Of a stretch of DNA of 46,987 nucleotides, positions 8,013 through 16,642 are shown in pieces. Source of the DNA: Candidatus Thioglobus autotrophicus (GTDB lineage Bacteria; Pseudomonadota; Gammaproteobacteria; PS1; Pseudothioglobaceae). The notes beneath the pieces were generated by a model. The model worked only from the letters and a program-made list of their open reading frames with translations, was not told where the DNA came from and did not search any database. Position 1 is the stretch's first letter. Each line of letters begins with the position of its first letter. The position numbers and the translations under genes were made by a program. The stretch is taken from the NCBI GenBank assembly GCA_022448455.1, contig JAKUUR010000002.1, forward strand, positions 74,241 through 121,227. The letters are read 5' to 3'.

Positions 8013-9022
8013 GATATTTTGTCCGAGTTTTCAACTAGTTTTTGTGCAAAAGTCTCTATATCAGATTGCCTTTCATTCGCTATACTCTCTCCCAAAGAAA
8101 CGAGATAGTCTAGATAATCTTTCTTAGTGTTATCCATGCTGCTAGAATGGCTTTCGTCAAATAAACCATCTAGTCGAAGATAATTTGATGCACTATCATA
8201 AACTGCATTGAGCTGATAATCAGAAACAGAAGATATTGCATTAGATGTCATGAAACCTCCCTGGTAAAGCCACTCTGCAGCACCCCAACTTGAGGTTATT
8301 TCACAATCAAGATGTGTACTTTGCCTTCCAGTTCCAAGTGAAAGCATCATAGTGTCTTTTGCATGTAGTTCTGGATTGTGATAGCGAAACTCTGCGTAGG
8401 CAGAAAGAGCCGGATTATTTGCAAAAACTCCTCCATCTATAAAACAACGATGCGCTTTATTATTAACTGTAGAAATTTGAGAAGGCGGAAAGTAAGTAAT
8501 CGCTGAGGTTGCGCTTCTAAGCAAATCCTTTAGATAATAATTATGCCGTGAACTTGTTTGTGCTTTTTGCTGGCGAAAAAAATAATTCTGCCCTCTTGAT
8601 AGTTCGTATACTGGGATAAGTGTTGGTTTTAGTAGATCTTTTAACTGAGTGTTACCAAAGTACTCTTCAAAGACAGACTCTATCCCTTTTGGATCATATT
8701 TAACATTCACCAACCCAGAAACTGATTTTATTTCCTGCAGTACAGAAGCATTAAAAATAACATGACCATTTTCAATGTAAAGGTCGATAATTTCTTCAGC
8801 AGTATATTTTGGACGGTCATGATTGTCAGGCGTAAGTAAGCCAGCAATGATTATGGCACCAGTACTAGCTCCTGAAAATAAATCAAAATAATCAATAATT
8901 CTTGCATTGGGATTATTACTGAGTTGCTTAAGGTATTTTTCTAGATGGGTTAAGACAACCGCAGGAACAATGCCTTTAATACCTCCCCCGTCGACAGATA
9001 GTATGCGGGTTTTAGTTTTCAT
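8009..9022 (-). CDS. Patatin-like phospholipase
   Basis: Taking the ATG at 9022 gives 337 residues. The frame is open to 9097, but that would add 25 residues overlapping tdk and lacking family features. The patatin Ser-Asp dyad is complete: oxyanion GGGIKG (12-17), nucleophile elbow GASTG (51-55, Ser53), and FIDGGVFANNPA with Asp196. The family hydrolyses acyl chains of phospholipids or neutral lipids. There is no signal peptide or membrane segment, so it is probably cytosolic or peripheral. It starts 16 bp after the tdk stop and overlaps TSUP by 4 bp. Eukaryote-like and CBASS-effector (CapV) patatins look similar, but no cyclic-nucleotide synthase is nearby. Confidence 0.88.
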   Translation of the reverse strand: MKTKTRILSVDGGGIKGIVPAVVLTHLEKYLKQLSNNPNARIIDYFDLFSGASTGAIIIAGLLTPDNHDRPKYTAEEIIDLYIENGHVIFNASVLQEIKSVSGLVNVKYDPKGIESVFEEYFGNTQLKDLLKPTLIPVYELSRGQNYFFRQQKAQTSSRHNYYLKDLLRSATSAITYFPPSQISTVNNKAHRCFIDGGVFANNPALSAYAEFRYHNPELHAKDTMMLSLGTGRQSTHLDCEITSSWGAAEWLYQGGFMTSNAISSVSDYQLNAVYDSASNYLRLDGLFDESHSSSMDNTKKDYLDYLVSLGESIANERQSDIETFAQKLVENSDKIS

Positions 9023-9038
9023 TTTTTTAGATTTTCTT

Positions 9039-9620
9039 TTATTGGGACCAAATATGTTCGGAAAAATGACGTCTACACATTGATTGATATTGGTCATTAC
9101 CGCCTATCACAACCTGGTCTCCATCACTAACAACTTTGCCATCAGTGTCGAGGCGCACTACCATGGTTGCCTTACGTCCACAGTGGCACACGGTTTTAAG
9201 TTCATTAAGGTTGTCAGCCCATGCTAACAAATACTGACTGCCAGGGAAAAGCTCACCCCTAAAGTCTGTCCGAATTCCGTAACATAAAACAGGTATATCT
9301 AACTTATCAACCACTTGTCCTAGTTGCTTTACTTGTTCTTTGCTTAGAAAATGGCTTTCATCAATCAACACACAATCAATTGTCTTGTTTTCATTCCGCT
9401 CTGAAACCAGTTCAAAAAGGTTGTTGTCTTGATTAAATAAATGTGCTCCTGCCTCTAAACCAATTCGTGAAGTTACTTTTCCTACACTGTATCGGTCATC
9501 AATTTCTGCAGTTAATAAAAAAGTGTTCATACCTAGTTCTTGATAATTGTATGCAGATTGAAGCAAAGATGTAGATTTACCCGCATTCATTGAAGAATAG
9601 TAAAAATAAAGTTTAGCCAA
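9039..9620 (-). CDS. tdk: Thymidine kinase, type II
   Basis: A 193-residue salvage enzyme that phosphorylates thymidine. P-loop [11 protein letters not shown] at residues 7-17, DE box [15 protein letters not shown], the lasso-type [15 protein letters not shown], and a zinc site made of VCHCGRKAT and MCRRHF. Length and motifs match the E. coli-type enzyme. It is first in a minus-strand operon with the patatin and TSUP genes. Upstream, the region 9630-9670 is AT-rich with several TATAAT-like stretches, but I could not fix one promoter. Confidence 0.96.
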   Translation of the reverse strand: MAKLYFYYSSMNAGKSTSLLQSAYNYQELGMNTFLLTAEIDDRYSVGKVTSRIGLEAGAHLFNQDNNLFELVSERNENKTIDCVLIDESHFLSKEQVKQLGQVVDKLDIPVLCYGIRTDFRGELFPGSQYLLAWADNLNELKTVCHCGRKATMVVRLDTDGKVVSDGDQVVIGGNDQYQSMCRRHFSEHIWSQ

Positions 9621-10005
9621 AATATAACCCCTTATTTGAACAATATAATATTATAACCTTTGACAACAATTAGTTATACGACATCATTAAAGCTCTTTAA
9701 GCTTGGCGTATGTAATGAGCCTCCCACATCCTCATCTGAAAGTCTGATTTAATTCCGGAGAAAACTGGTATAAAACAAGCACTTGTGACCACGATAGGGG
9801 TAAAGGGCTCTCCGAAATGCTAGAATTCATTGATAAAATAGAAAATGGTTACATTTCCATCATTAGCGACAACGACTTGTTTAGATATGATGATAGGGGC
9901 GGGAAATCAAAATGAAAAAATTGTTAAAATATTCACGACAATAATGATTGGCATAGTGCTGATCATAAAAAATAGTTATCTGTTTTAAACCGCGGCTTGA
10001 ATGAG
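9621..10005. other. Only gene-free stretch over 300 bp
   Basis: This intergenic region lies between the divergent tdk and alpha/beta hydrolase genes. Apart from the decayed ATPase-like fragment at 9743-9915 I see only AT-rich upstream sequence for both genes, and no RNA gene or strong hairpin. Confidence 0.6.
9743..9915 (+). pseudogene. Frameshifted remnant resembling the end of a histidine-kinase-like ATPase domain
   Basis: From 9787 to 9915 the plus strand reads DHDRGKGLSEMLEFIDKI then ENGYISIISDNDLFRYD and a TGA stop. The pattern GKGL...(8-12)...G.(I/L).I.S.N...RYD is like the G2 box and following strand of GHKL/HATPase domains in small ATP-binding or anti-sigma proteins. Just upstream, in a different frame (about 9743-9790), LIPEKTGIKQALVTT could be the preceding helix, implying a frameshift near 9785. 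Upstream of that the frame meets a TGA at 9737-9739. Only the last part of such a domain survives, with no clear start or ribosome-binding site. Assignment is from pattern memory. A 32-residue ORF from the ATG at 9817 is the alternative. Confidence 0.35.
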
Positions 10006-10848
10006 ATGAATGACAATATTAGAACTGATTTAAACAAGGACTTCGTGCAGCTCAAAAACGGGTCGATCAGTTATAGATGGAGCGGGCCAGTGGAAAGAGA
10101 AATCGTTGTGATGGTGCATGGCCTTTCAACGCCTCGTGTTGTATTTATGCAGAATGTTGGGGCTCTAGTGGAGGCTGGGTTTCGAGTATTGACTTATGAT
10201 CATTTTGGTTATGGATTTTCTGACAGGCCCAATATCAAATACGGAAAACAGTTGTATGATGACGAATTGATTGAACTACTTGGTGCGCTTGGAATAAAGA
10301 CAGCGGTGAACCTAATTGGCTATTCAATGGGTGGTGGAATTTCGACTGTCTTCGCTGCGAACCATCCAGAAAGGGTAAAACGCTTAGTTTTAATGGCGCC
10401 AGTCGGTTTTATGCCTAAACAGAGGGGGGTCAATAAACTTTTATTGATTCCTGTTTTGGGCGAGTGGTTGATGACTATGGTGGTGAAGAAAAAAATGATT
10501 GATCGTTTTTACTCTGAGGTAGAGAAGGGAGTGGCACCAAGAATAATGGCAGAAAGCTTTGAAAAACAATTCGAATACGCGGGTGTTGAGCGTGCCTTTT
10601 TATCATCCTTAAGAAATTTTCCCATGGAAAACTTGCAGGCCGAATATCAACGACTAGGAACAACCACTTTCCCTAAACTTCTAATCTGGGGGACTGAGGA
10701 TAGTGATACTCCTTTTGCAGGGTCCGAGAAAATATTGCCACTAATTCCCGATATTCAATTCTTCAAAATAGACGGTGGGGGGCATTCTATCCCGTACTCT
10801 CATGCTGATATCGTTAATCGTAAGATTGTCGATTTTCTGAAAAAATGA
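10006..10848 (+). CDS. Alpha/beta-fold hydrolase
   Basis: About 280 residues from the ATG at 10006; an in-frame TTG lies three codons earlier at 9997. The canonical alpha/beta hydrolase landmarks are present: oxyanion-hole VMVHGLS, YDHFGYGFSDRP, nucleophile elbow LIGYSMGGG (Ser107), acid LLIWGTEDSDTPF and histidine DGGGHSIPYSH. No signal peptide is seen, so it is likely cytosolic. The family includes esterases, C-C hydrolases and haloalkane dehalogenase-like enzymes, and the substrate cannot be assigned. It stands alone between the decayed fragment and the convergent acetoacetyl-CoA synthetase gene. Its base composition looks somewhat richer in G than tdk. Confidence 0.85.
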   Translation: MNDNIRTDLNKDFVQLKNGSISYRWSGPVEREIVVMVHGLSTPRVVFMQNVGALVEAGFRVLTYDHFGYGFSDRPNIKYGKQLYDDELIELLGALGIKTAVNLIGYSMGGGISTVFAANHPERVKRLVLMAPVGFMPKQRGVNKLLLIPVLGEWLMTMVVKKKMIDRFYSEVEKGVAPRIMAESFEKQFEYAGVERAFLSSLRNFPMENLQAEYQRLGTTTFPKLLIWGTEDSDTPFAGSEKILPLIPDIQFFKIDGGGHSIPYSHADIVNRKIVDFLKK

Positions 10849-10871
10849 AGTGCAATATTTAAAAAGTAACA

Positions 10872-10909
10872 ACTTCTCTAAACACTAAATAGGAGATATT
10901 TAGAGAAGT
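10872..10909. terminator. Hairpin between convergent genes, with two alternative pairings
   Basis: Perfect 11-bp inverted repeat ACTTCTCTAAA (10872-10882) and TTTAGAGAAGT (10899-10909). Within it CTAAATA (10885-10891) can instead pair with TATTTAG (10897-10903) around a GGAGA loop. No long T-run follows, so termination is possible but not certain. It sits between the ends of the hydrolase and acetoacetyl-CoA synthetase genes. Confidence 0.4.
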
Positions 10910-10985
10910 CATGATCGCAAGCATTCCATGATGAGCAGAATACTCAAGGAGACATGAAATACTTTACGCTGTTAAATATGCCTTG

Positions 10986-12950
10986 CTAAAGTAGGCTATT
11001 TGGACCAGAACAAAGCTGATAATATTCCTGCAGGACTTCAGGGTTTTCTAGAGCTGTTTTATTATCTATCGGCAAGTTATGAATTGCCTTCTGAACAGCT
11101 AGCTCAACAATTTTTCCACTCTTGGTTCTTGGAATATCAGACACCTGAATAATTACATCTGGCACATGTCGAGGGGAAGTATTACTTCGTATTTGAGTAC
11201 AAATTCTTCCCTTTAATTGATCATCTAATTGCAGACTATCTCTTAATTTAACAAACAAAATTATTCGCATATCATCTTGTCGATTTTGCTCAACAACAAC
11301 CGATTCTATAACCTCTTCCAGTTTTTCAACTTGTCTATAAATCTCTGCCGTTCCAATTCTGACGCCTCCCCGGTTAAGTGTCGTATCAGAACGACCATAA
11401 AAAACCATTCCGCCATTCAAGTTTAGGCTTACAAAATCACCATGGCACCATACATTAGGATAACGATCGAAATACGACTGACGATATTTTTTCCTGTCAT
11501 CATCATTCCAAAAACCAGTTGGTTTGGACGGAAAAGTTTTGATACAGACTAGCTCTCCCTTTTGATCAATCACTGACTCTCCTTTTTCGTCCCATACTTC
11601 AACTGACAAACCAAGCCCGCGTGTTTGGAGCTCACCACGATAGACTGGGAGCATTGGGGAACCCAAAACAAAACACGAAACAATATCAGTACCACCAGAA
11701 ATAGAAGATAAACAAACTTCGGACTTTACTTTTTGATATACATAATCAAAACAATCTAAGCTTAACGCTGAGCCCGTCGATAAAATCATTTTCAAAGATT
11801 CCAAATTATGAGTTTCTCTGGGACATAATTCTTTCTTTCTAGCTGTGTCCAAATATTTTGCCGAAACACCCATGAAATTAAATTTTTCTTGTTCAGCAAA
11901 ATCAAATAGGATATTGTCATTATTATTTATAAATGGAGAGCCTTCATAAAGCATCAAAGTAGCCCCAGAAGCCAAACTACTTACAAGCCAATTCCACATC
12001 ATCCAGCCACAGGTCGAAAAAAAGAACACTCTGTCACCGAGTTTAATATCACAGTGCAACATGTGCTCTTTTTTATGCTGAATTAATGTTCCTCCGACAC
12101 CATGAACAATACACTTTGGAACGCCTGTTGTACCGGATGAAAACAAAATATAGAGAGGGTCATTGAACGCCACAGATTCAAATTCTAGATCTGGATTTGT
12201 AGATTCGTTGACGATTTCATCGAAGAAAAATAACTGGGTTAAATCTTGAAAATAAGGGCTATCAGTAACAAATCGCACCAATAGGGTATGTTCAACACTT
12301 GGCAGCTGAGAGACAATTTTTTCATTTTTTTCTAGACAACTAAACTCTTTGCCGTTGTAGTAATATCCATCAACACAAATAAAAACCTTGGGTTCAACTT
12401 GACCAAACCTATCCAGTACGCCTTGCACTCCAAAATCTGGTGAACATGAAGTCCACACAGCTCCTAAACTTGCAGTAGCAAGCATCGATATAACTGTTTC
12501 TGGCATGTTCGGCAAAAAACCAGCAACTCTATCACCTTTCTTGACGCCATTTTGCTTTAACCAGAATGATAATCTGGCGACCTGTTTGTATAAATCTAAA
12601 TGACTTAAATAAGTCTTTCGCTTGTCTTCCGCCCAAAAAACAATGGCAGGGTTATTGCTTCTATCACTTAACAAATTATTTGCAAAATTGAGCTTAGCTT
12701 GAGGGAACCACTCAGAATTTAAAAAATCCTCTCTATTTTTCAATATCTGATTGGATTTTTTTTCAGCAATGATTGATGCATAATCCCAGAATGAAGACCA
12801 AAATAGTTCGGGGTAATTACATGACCATTGGTATAAGTCTTCGAAATCTCCTAGCTTTGTCTGGAATTGTTTATTAACTTCCTGCATAAAATCGCAAGCC
12901 TGAGTAGTATCAATTTCCATAGAACTAGGCTGCCAAAGCATAGTGTTCAT
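10986..12950 (-). CDS. Acetoacetyl-CoA synthetase (acetoacetate--CoA ligase)
   Basis: A 654-residue AMP-forming ligase that activates acetoacetate to acetoacetyl-CoA. Core motifs are YILFSSGTTGVPKCIVHG (about 267-284), CGWMMWNWL, GGTDIVSCF, and the C-terminal SDIPRTKSGKIVELAVQ with the catalytic Lys. The N-terminal segment with LNFANNLL and GAVWTSCSPDFGVQGVLDRF is characteristic of acetoacetyl-CoA synthetase rather than acetyl-CoA synthetase, and the length fits. Its role could be to salvage acetoacetate from leucine or aromatic amino-acid breakdown. Another source would be beta-keto-acid cleavage enzymes such as the dehydrocarnitine-cleaving one, which would tie it to the unit at the left edge. 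It is transcribed alone and is divergent from the ABC importer. Confidence 0.92.
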   Translation of the reverse strand: MNTMLWQPSSMEIDTTQACDFMQEVNKQFQTKLGDFEDLYQWSCNYPELFWSSFWDYASIIAEKKSNQILKNREDFLNSEWFPQAKLNFANNLLSDRSNNPAIVFWAEDKRKTYLSHLDLYKQVARLSFWLKQNGVKKGDRVAGFLPNMPETVISMLATASLGAVWTSCSPDFGVQGVLDRFGQVEPKVFICVDGYYYNGKEFSCLEKNEKIVSQLPSVEHTLLVRFVTDSPYFQDLTQLFFFDEIVNESTNPDLEFESVAFNDPLYILFSSGTTGVPKCIVHGVGGTLIQHKKEHMLHCDIKLGDRVFFFSTCGWMMWNWLVSSLASGATLMLYEGSPFINNNDNILFDFAEQEKFNFMGVSAKYLDTARKKELCPRETHNLESLKMILSTGSALSLDCFDYVYQKVKSEVCLSSISGGTDIVSCFVLGSPMLPVYRGELQTRGLGLSVEVWDEKGESVIDQKGELVCIKTFPSKPTGFWNDDDRKKYRQSYFDRYPNVWCHGDFVSLNLNGGMVFYGRSDTTLNRGGVRIGTAEIYRQVEKLEEVIESVVVEQNRQDDMRIILFVKLRDSLQLDDQLKGRICTQIRSNTSPRHVPDVIIQVSDIPRTKSGKIVELAVQKAIHNLPIDNKTALENPEVLQEYYQLCSGPNSLL

Positions 12951-13188
12951 TTTATTGTCAATCTGATTTTAAAAAATATCATTATAACTAGTCATTTTTT
13001 GCTTAAGTTTTTAAATAACGACGATTTATTGTGATTAATCATTCTTATATTCTAAAGTTTAATTATTGAAACTGTTCATGAAATATATTTAAATAACCTA
13101 ATGGTTTGACTTCTGAGTGTTACAATTAATCTCAAGACTGAATATTTTTATTTAGCCTTTCTGTATGTAGTTTTTCAATTGGGATTAT

Positions 13189-13207
13189 AGATATCATTTC
13201 GATATCT
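13189..13207 (+). promoter_or_regulatory. Inverted repeat upstream of the ABC importer, possible operator
   Basis: AGATATC (13189-13195), 5-bp spacer ATTTC, GATATCT (13201-13207): a perfect 7-bp inverted repeat 32 bp before the start codon. Its position suits a repressor site or a short 5' UTR hairpin. Confidence 0.35.
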
Positions 13208-13225
13208 TTGCTAATCTTTAAAAAA

Positions 13226-13231
13226 AAGGAG
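13226..13231 (+). promoter_or_regulatory. Strong ribosome binding site of the binding-protein gene
   Basis: AAGGAG seven bases before the ATG at 13239. It is one of the few full Shine-Dalgarno sequences in the window and fixes the start. Confidence 0.8.
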
Positions 13232-13238
13232 AATCAAT

Positions 13239-14828
13239 ATGAAAAAAACACAGATTAACAATAAGCCGTTAATTCTTGGTCGTCAAGTCTCTCGCCGTGA
13301 TTTTATCAGAGGCTCAGCAGCTCTTGGAATTGCCGGCACAACAGCAGGCTTACTAACAATGTCGGGAAGCGCTTTCGCCGCCACACCTCATCGCGGTGGA
13401 CGTCTACGTGCTGGCATTGCTCATGGCTCTACCACGGATTCTCTGGATCCTGCAACCTATGAGAATGGCTTTATGTCAAACGTCAACTATTCCATTCAAA
13501 ACCATCTCGGTGAAGTGGACTCCACTGGCGCTATGGTGCCAGAATTAGCGGAGAGCTGGGAAGCCACAAATGGCGCACAAACGTGGGTAGTGAATCTACG
13601 TCAAGGAGTTGAATTTTCCAACGGTAAAACACTAGATGCTGACGATGTCATTGCTTCTTTTCAACACCATATGGGTGAAACAAAATCACCGGCTAAATCG
13701 TTACTAGAGCAAGTCACCAGTATGCGCAAGGATGGCAATAACCGAGTGATCTTTGAATTATCCGGTGGTAATGCTGACTTTATGTTTGTCGCTTCTGATT
13801 ATCATGTTGCCATAAAACCTTCTAAAGACGGAAAAATTGATCCTACCGATGGCGTAGGCACGGGGCCCTATACTCTGTCAGAGTTTGAACCGGGAGTTCG
13901 TTTTCTAGGCAAGCGTAATGCCAATTACTTTAAGTCTGACAGAGCTTGGTTTGACGAGTTTGAAATGCTTTCAATTGTTGACCCTACAGCTCGTACAAAC
14001 GCCTTAGCCACTGTAGAAGTGGATACCATTGACCGAGTGGATTTAAAAACCGCACACTTGCTCGCTCGTAAACAAGGCATCAATGTGGAAGAAACCACTG
14101 GAACCAAGCACTACACCTTCCCAATGCGGACTGATACAGCGCCATTTGACGATAATAACGTTCGTCTTGCGCTTAAGTACGCACTCAAGCGTGAAGAGCT
14201 GGTGGAGAAAGTTCTGTACGGACACGGCACGATTGGTAACGATCATCCGATTGCACCCATCAATCAGTTTCATGCAGCAACCTTACCACAGCGTCAATAC
14301 GATCTGGACAAGGCACGCTTTTATGCCAAGAAAGCCGGTGGTGTTAAAGTGCAGCTTTCAGCTGCAGACGCGGCCTTCCCTGGCGCGGTTGATGCTGCTG
14401 TTCTTTATCAAGAACATGCAGCAGCAGCTGGCATCGAGATTGAGGTGATTCGCGAGCCGAATGATGGTTATTGGTCTAATGTATGGATGAACAAACCTTG
14501 GGGCGCTTGCTACTGGGGTGGACGACCTACGGAAGACTGGATGTTTAGTACCGCCTATATGGGTGGCGCGTCTTGGAACGACACTTTCTGGCAGCACGAC
14601 CGTTTCGATGAGTTGTTACTTCTTGGACGTGCTGAAACCAATCAAGACACACGTCGTTCAATTTACTACGAGATGCAGCAAATAGTCAGTGACGAAGGTG
14701 GCGTTGTCGTACCTATGTTTGCCAACTATGTCTTTGCTTCAGTTGAAAAGGTTAGCCATGGCGCCTTGGCTGGAAACTGGGATATGGACGGTAACAAGTT
14801 CTTTGAACGTTGGTGGTTTGCCTTTTAA
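13239..14828 (+). CDS. ABC transporter substrate-binding protein, family 5, Tat-exported
   Basis: A 529-residue periplasmic solute receptor of the DppA/OppA class. The N-terminus has a twin-arginine signal: SRRDFIRGSAALGIAGTTAG (19-38) with a likely cleavage after SAFA near residue 47. There is no lipobox Cys. The mature part begins RGGRLRAGIAHGSTTDSLDPATYENG, and PELAESWEA and GTGPYTLSEFEPG are typical SBP_bac_5 segments. Tat export suggests folding or cofactor binding before transport. The family takes peptides, opines, glutathione, nickel chelates or sugars, and the substrate cannot be read here. It is first in a four-gene importer operon. G+C is visibly higher than in the neighbouring fad and acetoacetyl-CoA synthetase genes, suggesting a separate origin. 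Confidence 0.93.
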   Translation: MKKTQINNKPLILGRQVSRRDFIRGSAALGIAGTTAGLLTMSGSAFAATPHRGGRLRAGIAHGSTTDSLDPATYENGFMSNVNYSIQNHLGEVDSTGAMVPELAESWEATNGAQTWVVNLRQGVEFSNGKTLDADDVIASFQHHMGETKSPAKSLLEQVTSMRKDGNNRVIFELSGGNADFMFVASDYHVAIKPSKDGKIDPTDGVGTGPYTLSEFEPGVRFLGKRNANYFKSDRAWFDEFEMLSIVDPTARTNALATVEVDTIDRVDLKTAHLLARKQGINVEETTGTKHYTFPMRTDTAPFDDNNVRLALKYALKREELVEKVLYGHGTIGNDHPIAPINQFHAATLPQRQYDLDKARFYAKKAGGVKVQLSAADAAFPGAVDAAVLYQEHAAAAGIEIEVIREPNDGYWSNVWMNKPWGACYWGGRPTEDWMFSTAYMGGASWNDTFWQHDRFDELLLLGRAETNQDTRRSIYYEMQQIVSDEGGVVVPMFANYVFASVEKVSHGALAGNWDMDGNKFFERWWFAF

Positions 14829-14834
14829 GTAGTA

Positions 14835-15809
14835 TTGAAAGGCAAGTTAGCCTTGCAACATATACTTAAAATTATAGCCCAGCGCCTTGCGCTGGGCTTA
14901 CTTACGCTGTTTGCTATTTCACTAATAATTACCTTTGGCGTAGAGCTGTTGCCTGGGGACTTGGCACAAGCAATTCTTGGACAGGGCGCAACACCGGAAA
15001 CGGTGAGGGTCTTTCGCCTAGAATTGGGACTCGACAAACCCCCTTATTTGCGTTACCTAGATTGGCTGGGGGGAATGGCAACAGGTGATATGGGCGTCTC
15101 GCTGTCAAACAAGCGCCAAATTTCAGAACTGATTGGCATGCGTCTTTCGAATACGCTCTTTCTTGGCGGGTTTGCGGCATTGATTGCTATACCTCTAGCA
15201 TTAACCCTTGGAATTCTCGCCGCTCTTTATCGTAACTCACTTTTTGACCGTACCATTAATACGGTTACCATAACATCTATCTCTTTTCCTGAATTCTTTA
15301 TCGCTTACGTTCTGATTCTGTTTTTTGCCATCAATCTAGGATGGTTTCCTGGTATTTCAAATATCAGCTCAGAATTGTCACTGGGTGATAGACTCTACCG
15401 AACATTACTGCCAGCAGCGACATTAACTCTCGTATGCGTTGCCCACATGATGAGGATGACACGGGCCTCCATTATTAATTTATTGGCCAGCCCTTACATT
15501 GAAATGGCACGACTCAAAGGGATTAAACCAATGAGAATCATTATGCGCCACGCCCTTCCAAATGCCTTAGCGCCAATTGTCAATGTCATTGCACTAAATT
15601 TAGCTTACCTTGTTGTAGGCGTGGTCATTGTAGAAGTGGTTTTTGTTTACCCGGGGCTCGGTCAATTATTGGTGGATAGCGTATCCAAACGAGATGTTCC
15701 TGTTGTACAAGCCTGTTCAATGATTTTTGCTTCGGTATACATCTTACTAAACTTATTTGCCGACATCGTTTCTATCATCACCAACCCTCGTCTACTATAC
15801 CCGCGCTGA
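14835..15809 (+). CDS. ABC transporter permease, DppB/OppB type
   Basis: A 324-residue membrane protein with about six membrane segments. The N-terminal segment QRLALGLLTLFAISLIITF is typical of DppB. GMRLSNTLFLGGFAALIAIPLALTLG and the EAA-type loop ARLKGIKPMRIIMRHALPNALAPI (about 226-249) that contacts the ATPase are present. VVIVEVVFVYPGLGQLLVDSV is the usual family ending segment. The start is a TTG at 14835, six bases after the binding-protein stop, and a second TTG lies at 14853. Neither has a good Shine-Dalgarno sequence, so the exact start is unsure. Confidence 0.92.
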   Translation: MKGKLALQHILKIIAQRLALGLLTLFAISLIITFGVELLPGDLAQAILGQGATPETVRVFRLELGLDKPPYLRYLDWLGGMATGDMGVSLSNKRQISELIGMRLSNTLFLGGFAALIAIPLALTLGILAALYRNSLFDRTINTVTITSISFPEFFIAYVLILFFAINLGWFPGISNISSELSLGDRLYRTLLPAATLTLVCVAHMMRMTRASIINLLASPYIEMARLKGIKPMRIIMRHALPNALAPIVNVIALNLAYLVVGVVIVEVVFVYPGLGQLLVDSVSKRDVPVVQACSMIFASVYILLNLFADIVSIITNPRLLYPR

Positions 15810-16642
15810 TGAATAACATGTTCAAAACACTATCATCGGCGCCACTCAGTGCAAAATTTGGCATGATTGTCATTTTCACTTATCTCGTGGTGGCCGTTTT
15901 TGCACCGCTCATCGCGCCGTACGGAGAGCGGGAGATTCTTGGAAGAGCCTATGAATTGTGGTCTAGCGAGTACCCGCTTGGTACCGACAACTTGGGCAGA
16001 GACATGCTTTCGCGACTCATTTATGGCGCCCGTAATACCCTTGGGCTGACTCTTACAATCACCGTTTTAGCGTTTTTACTTGGCGGCATACTTGGTATGA
16101 TCGCTGCAGCACTTGGCGGCTGGGTGGATCAAATTCTTAGTCGTATCGTGGATGTCTTTATGGCAATTCCTTCACTAATCTTCGCCCTGTTGATACTCTC
16201 TATCTTTGGCACCTCAATGCCTTATTTGATTGCCACTATTGTTGTTCTCGATGCCACCCGTGTTTTCCGAATAGCTCGCGCCACCGCAATGAATGTCGCT
16301 GTGATGGATTATGTGGAAGTTGCACGACTCAGAGGTGAAAAACTGGGTTGGGTTATTCGCAAAGAAATTTTACCGAACATCACCGCCCCCTTGCTGGCTG
16401 AATTTGGCCTGCGTTTTTGCTTTGTTTTTCTTTTCATTTCGGCGCTCAGTTTTCTCGGCCTTGGCATCCAACCGCCTACGGCAGACTGGGGATCCATGGT
16501 GCGCGATAGCTCCACACTGATTTCTTATGGTGATGTTACACCTCTGATTCCTGCTGGTGCTATTGCGCTGTTGACGGTAGCAGTCAATTTTGTGGTGGAT
16601 TGGATGTTGCACAGATCAAGCGGACTGAAAGATGTTAGTTGA
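15809..16642 (+). CDS. ABC transporter permease, DppC/OppC type
   Basis: A 277-residue partner permease. The motifs APYGEREILGRAYELWSSEYPLGTDNLGRDMLSRLIYGAR are the family N-terminal signature (LGTDxLGRD). The EAA loop is VEVARLRGEKLGWVIRKEILPN, and FLGLGIQPPTADWGSMVRD is the usual periplasmic segment. The ATG shares its A with the dppB-type stop (TGATG overlap), so translation is coupled. About six membrane segments; it forms the channel with the preceding permease. Confidence 0.93.
   Translation: MNNMFKTLSSAPLSAKFGMIVIFTYLVVAVFAPLIAPYGEREILGRAYELWSSEYPLGTDNLGRDMLSRLIYGARNTLGLTLTITVLAFLLGGILGMIAAALGGWVDQILSRIVDVFMAIPSLIFALLILSIFGTSMPYLIATIVVLDATRVFRIARATAMNVAVMDYVEVARLRGEKLGWVIRKEILPNITAPLLAEFGLRFCFVFLFISALSFLGLGIQPPTADWGSMVRDSSTLISYGDVTPLIPAGAIALLTVAVNFVVDWMLHRSSGLKDVS

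Noticed and set aside
8009-9022. Patatin as a CBASS (CapV-type) defence effector
   Set aside because: No cGAS/DncV-like nucleotidyltransferase or other defence gene lies nearby; the neighbours are tdk and a TSUP permease.
14083-14448. 121-codon frame within the binding-protein gene
   Set aside because: It is an alternate-frame shadow of a well-supported gene in a higher-GC region, where chance frames are longer.
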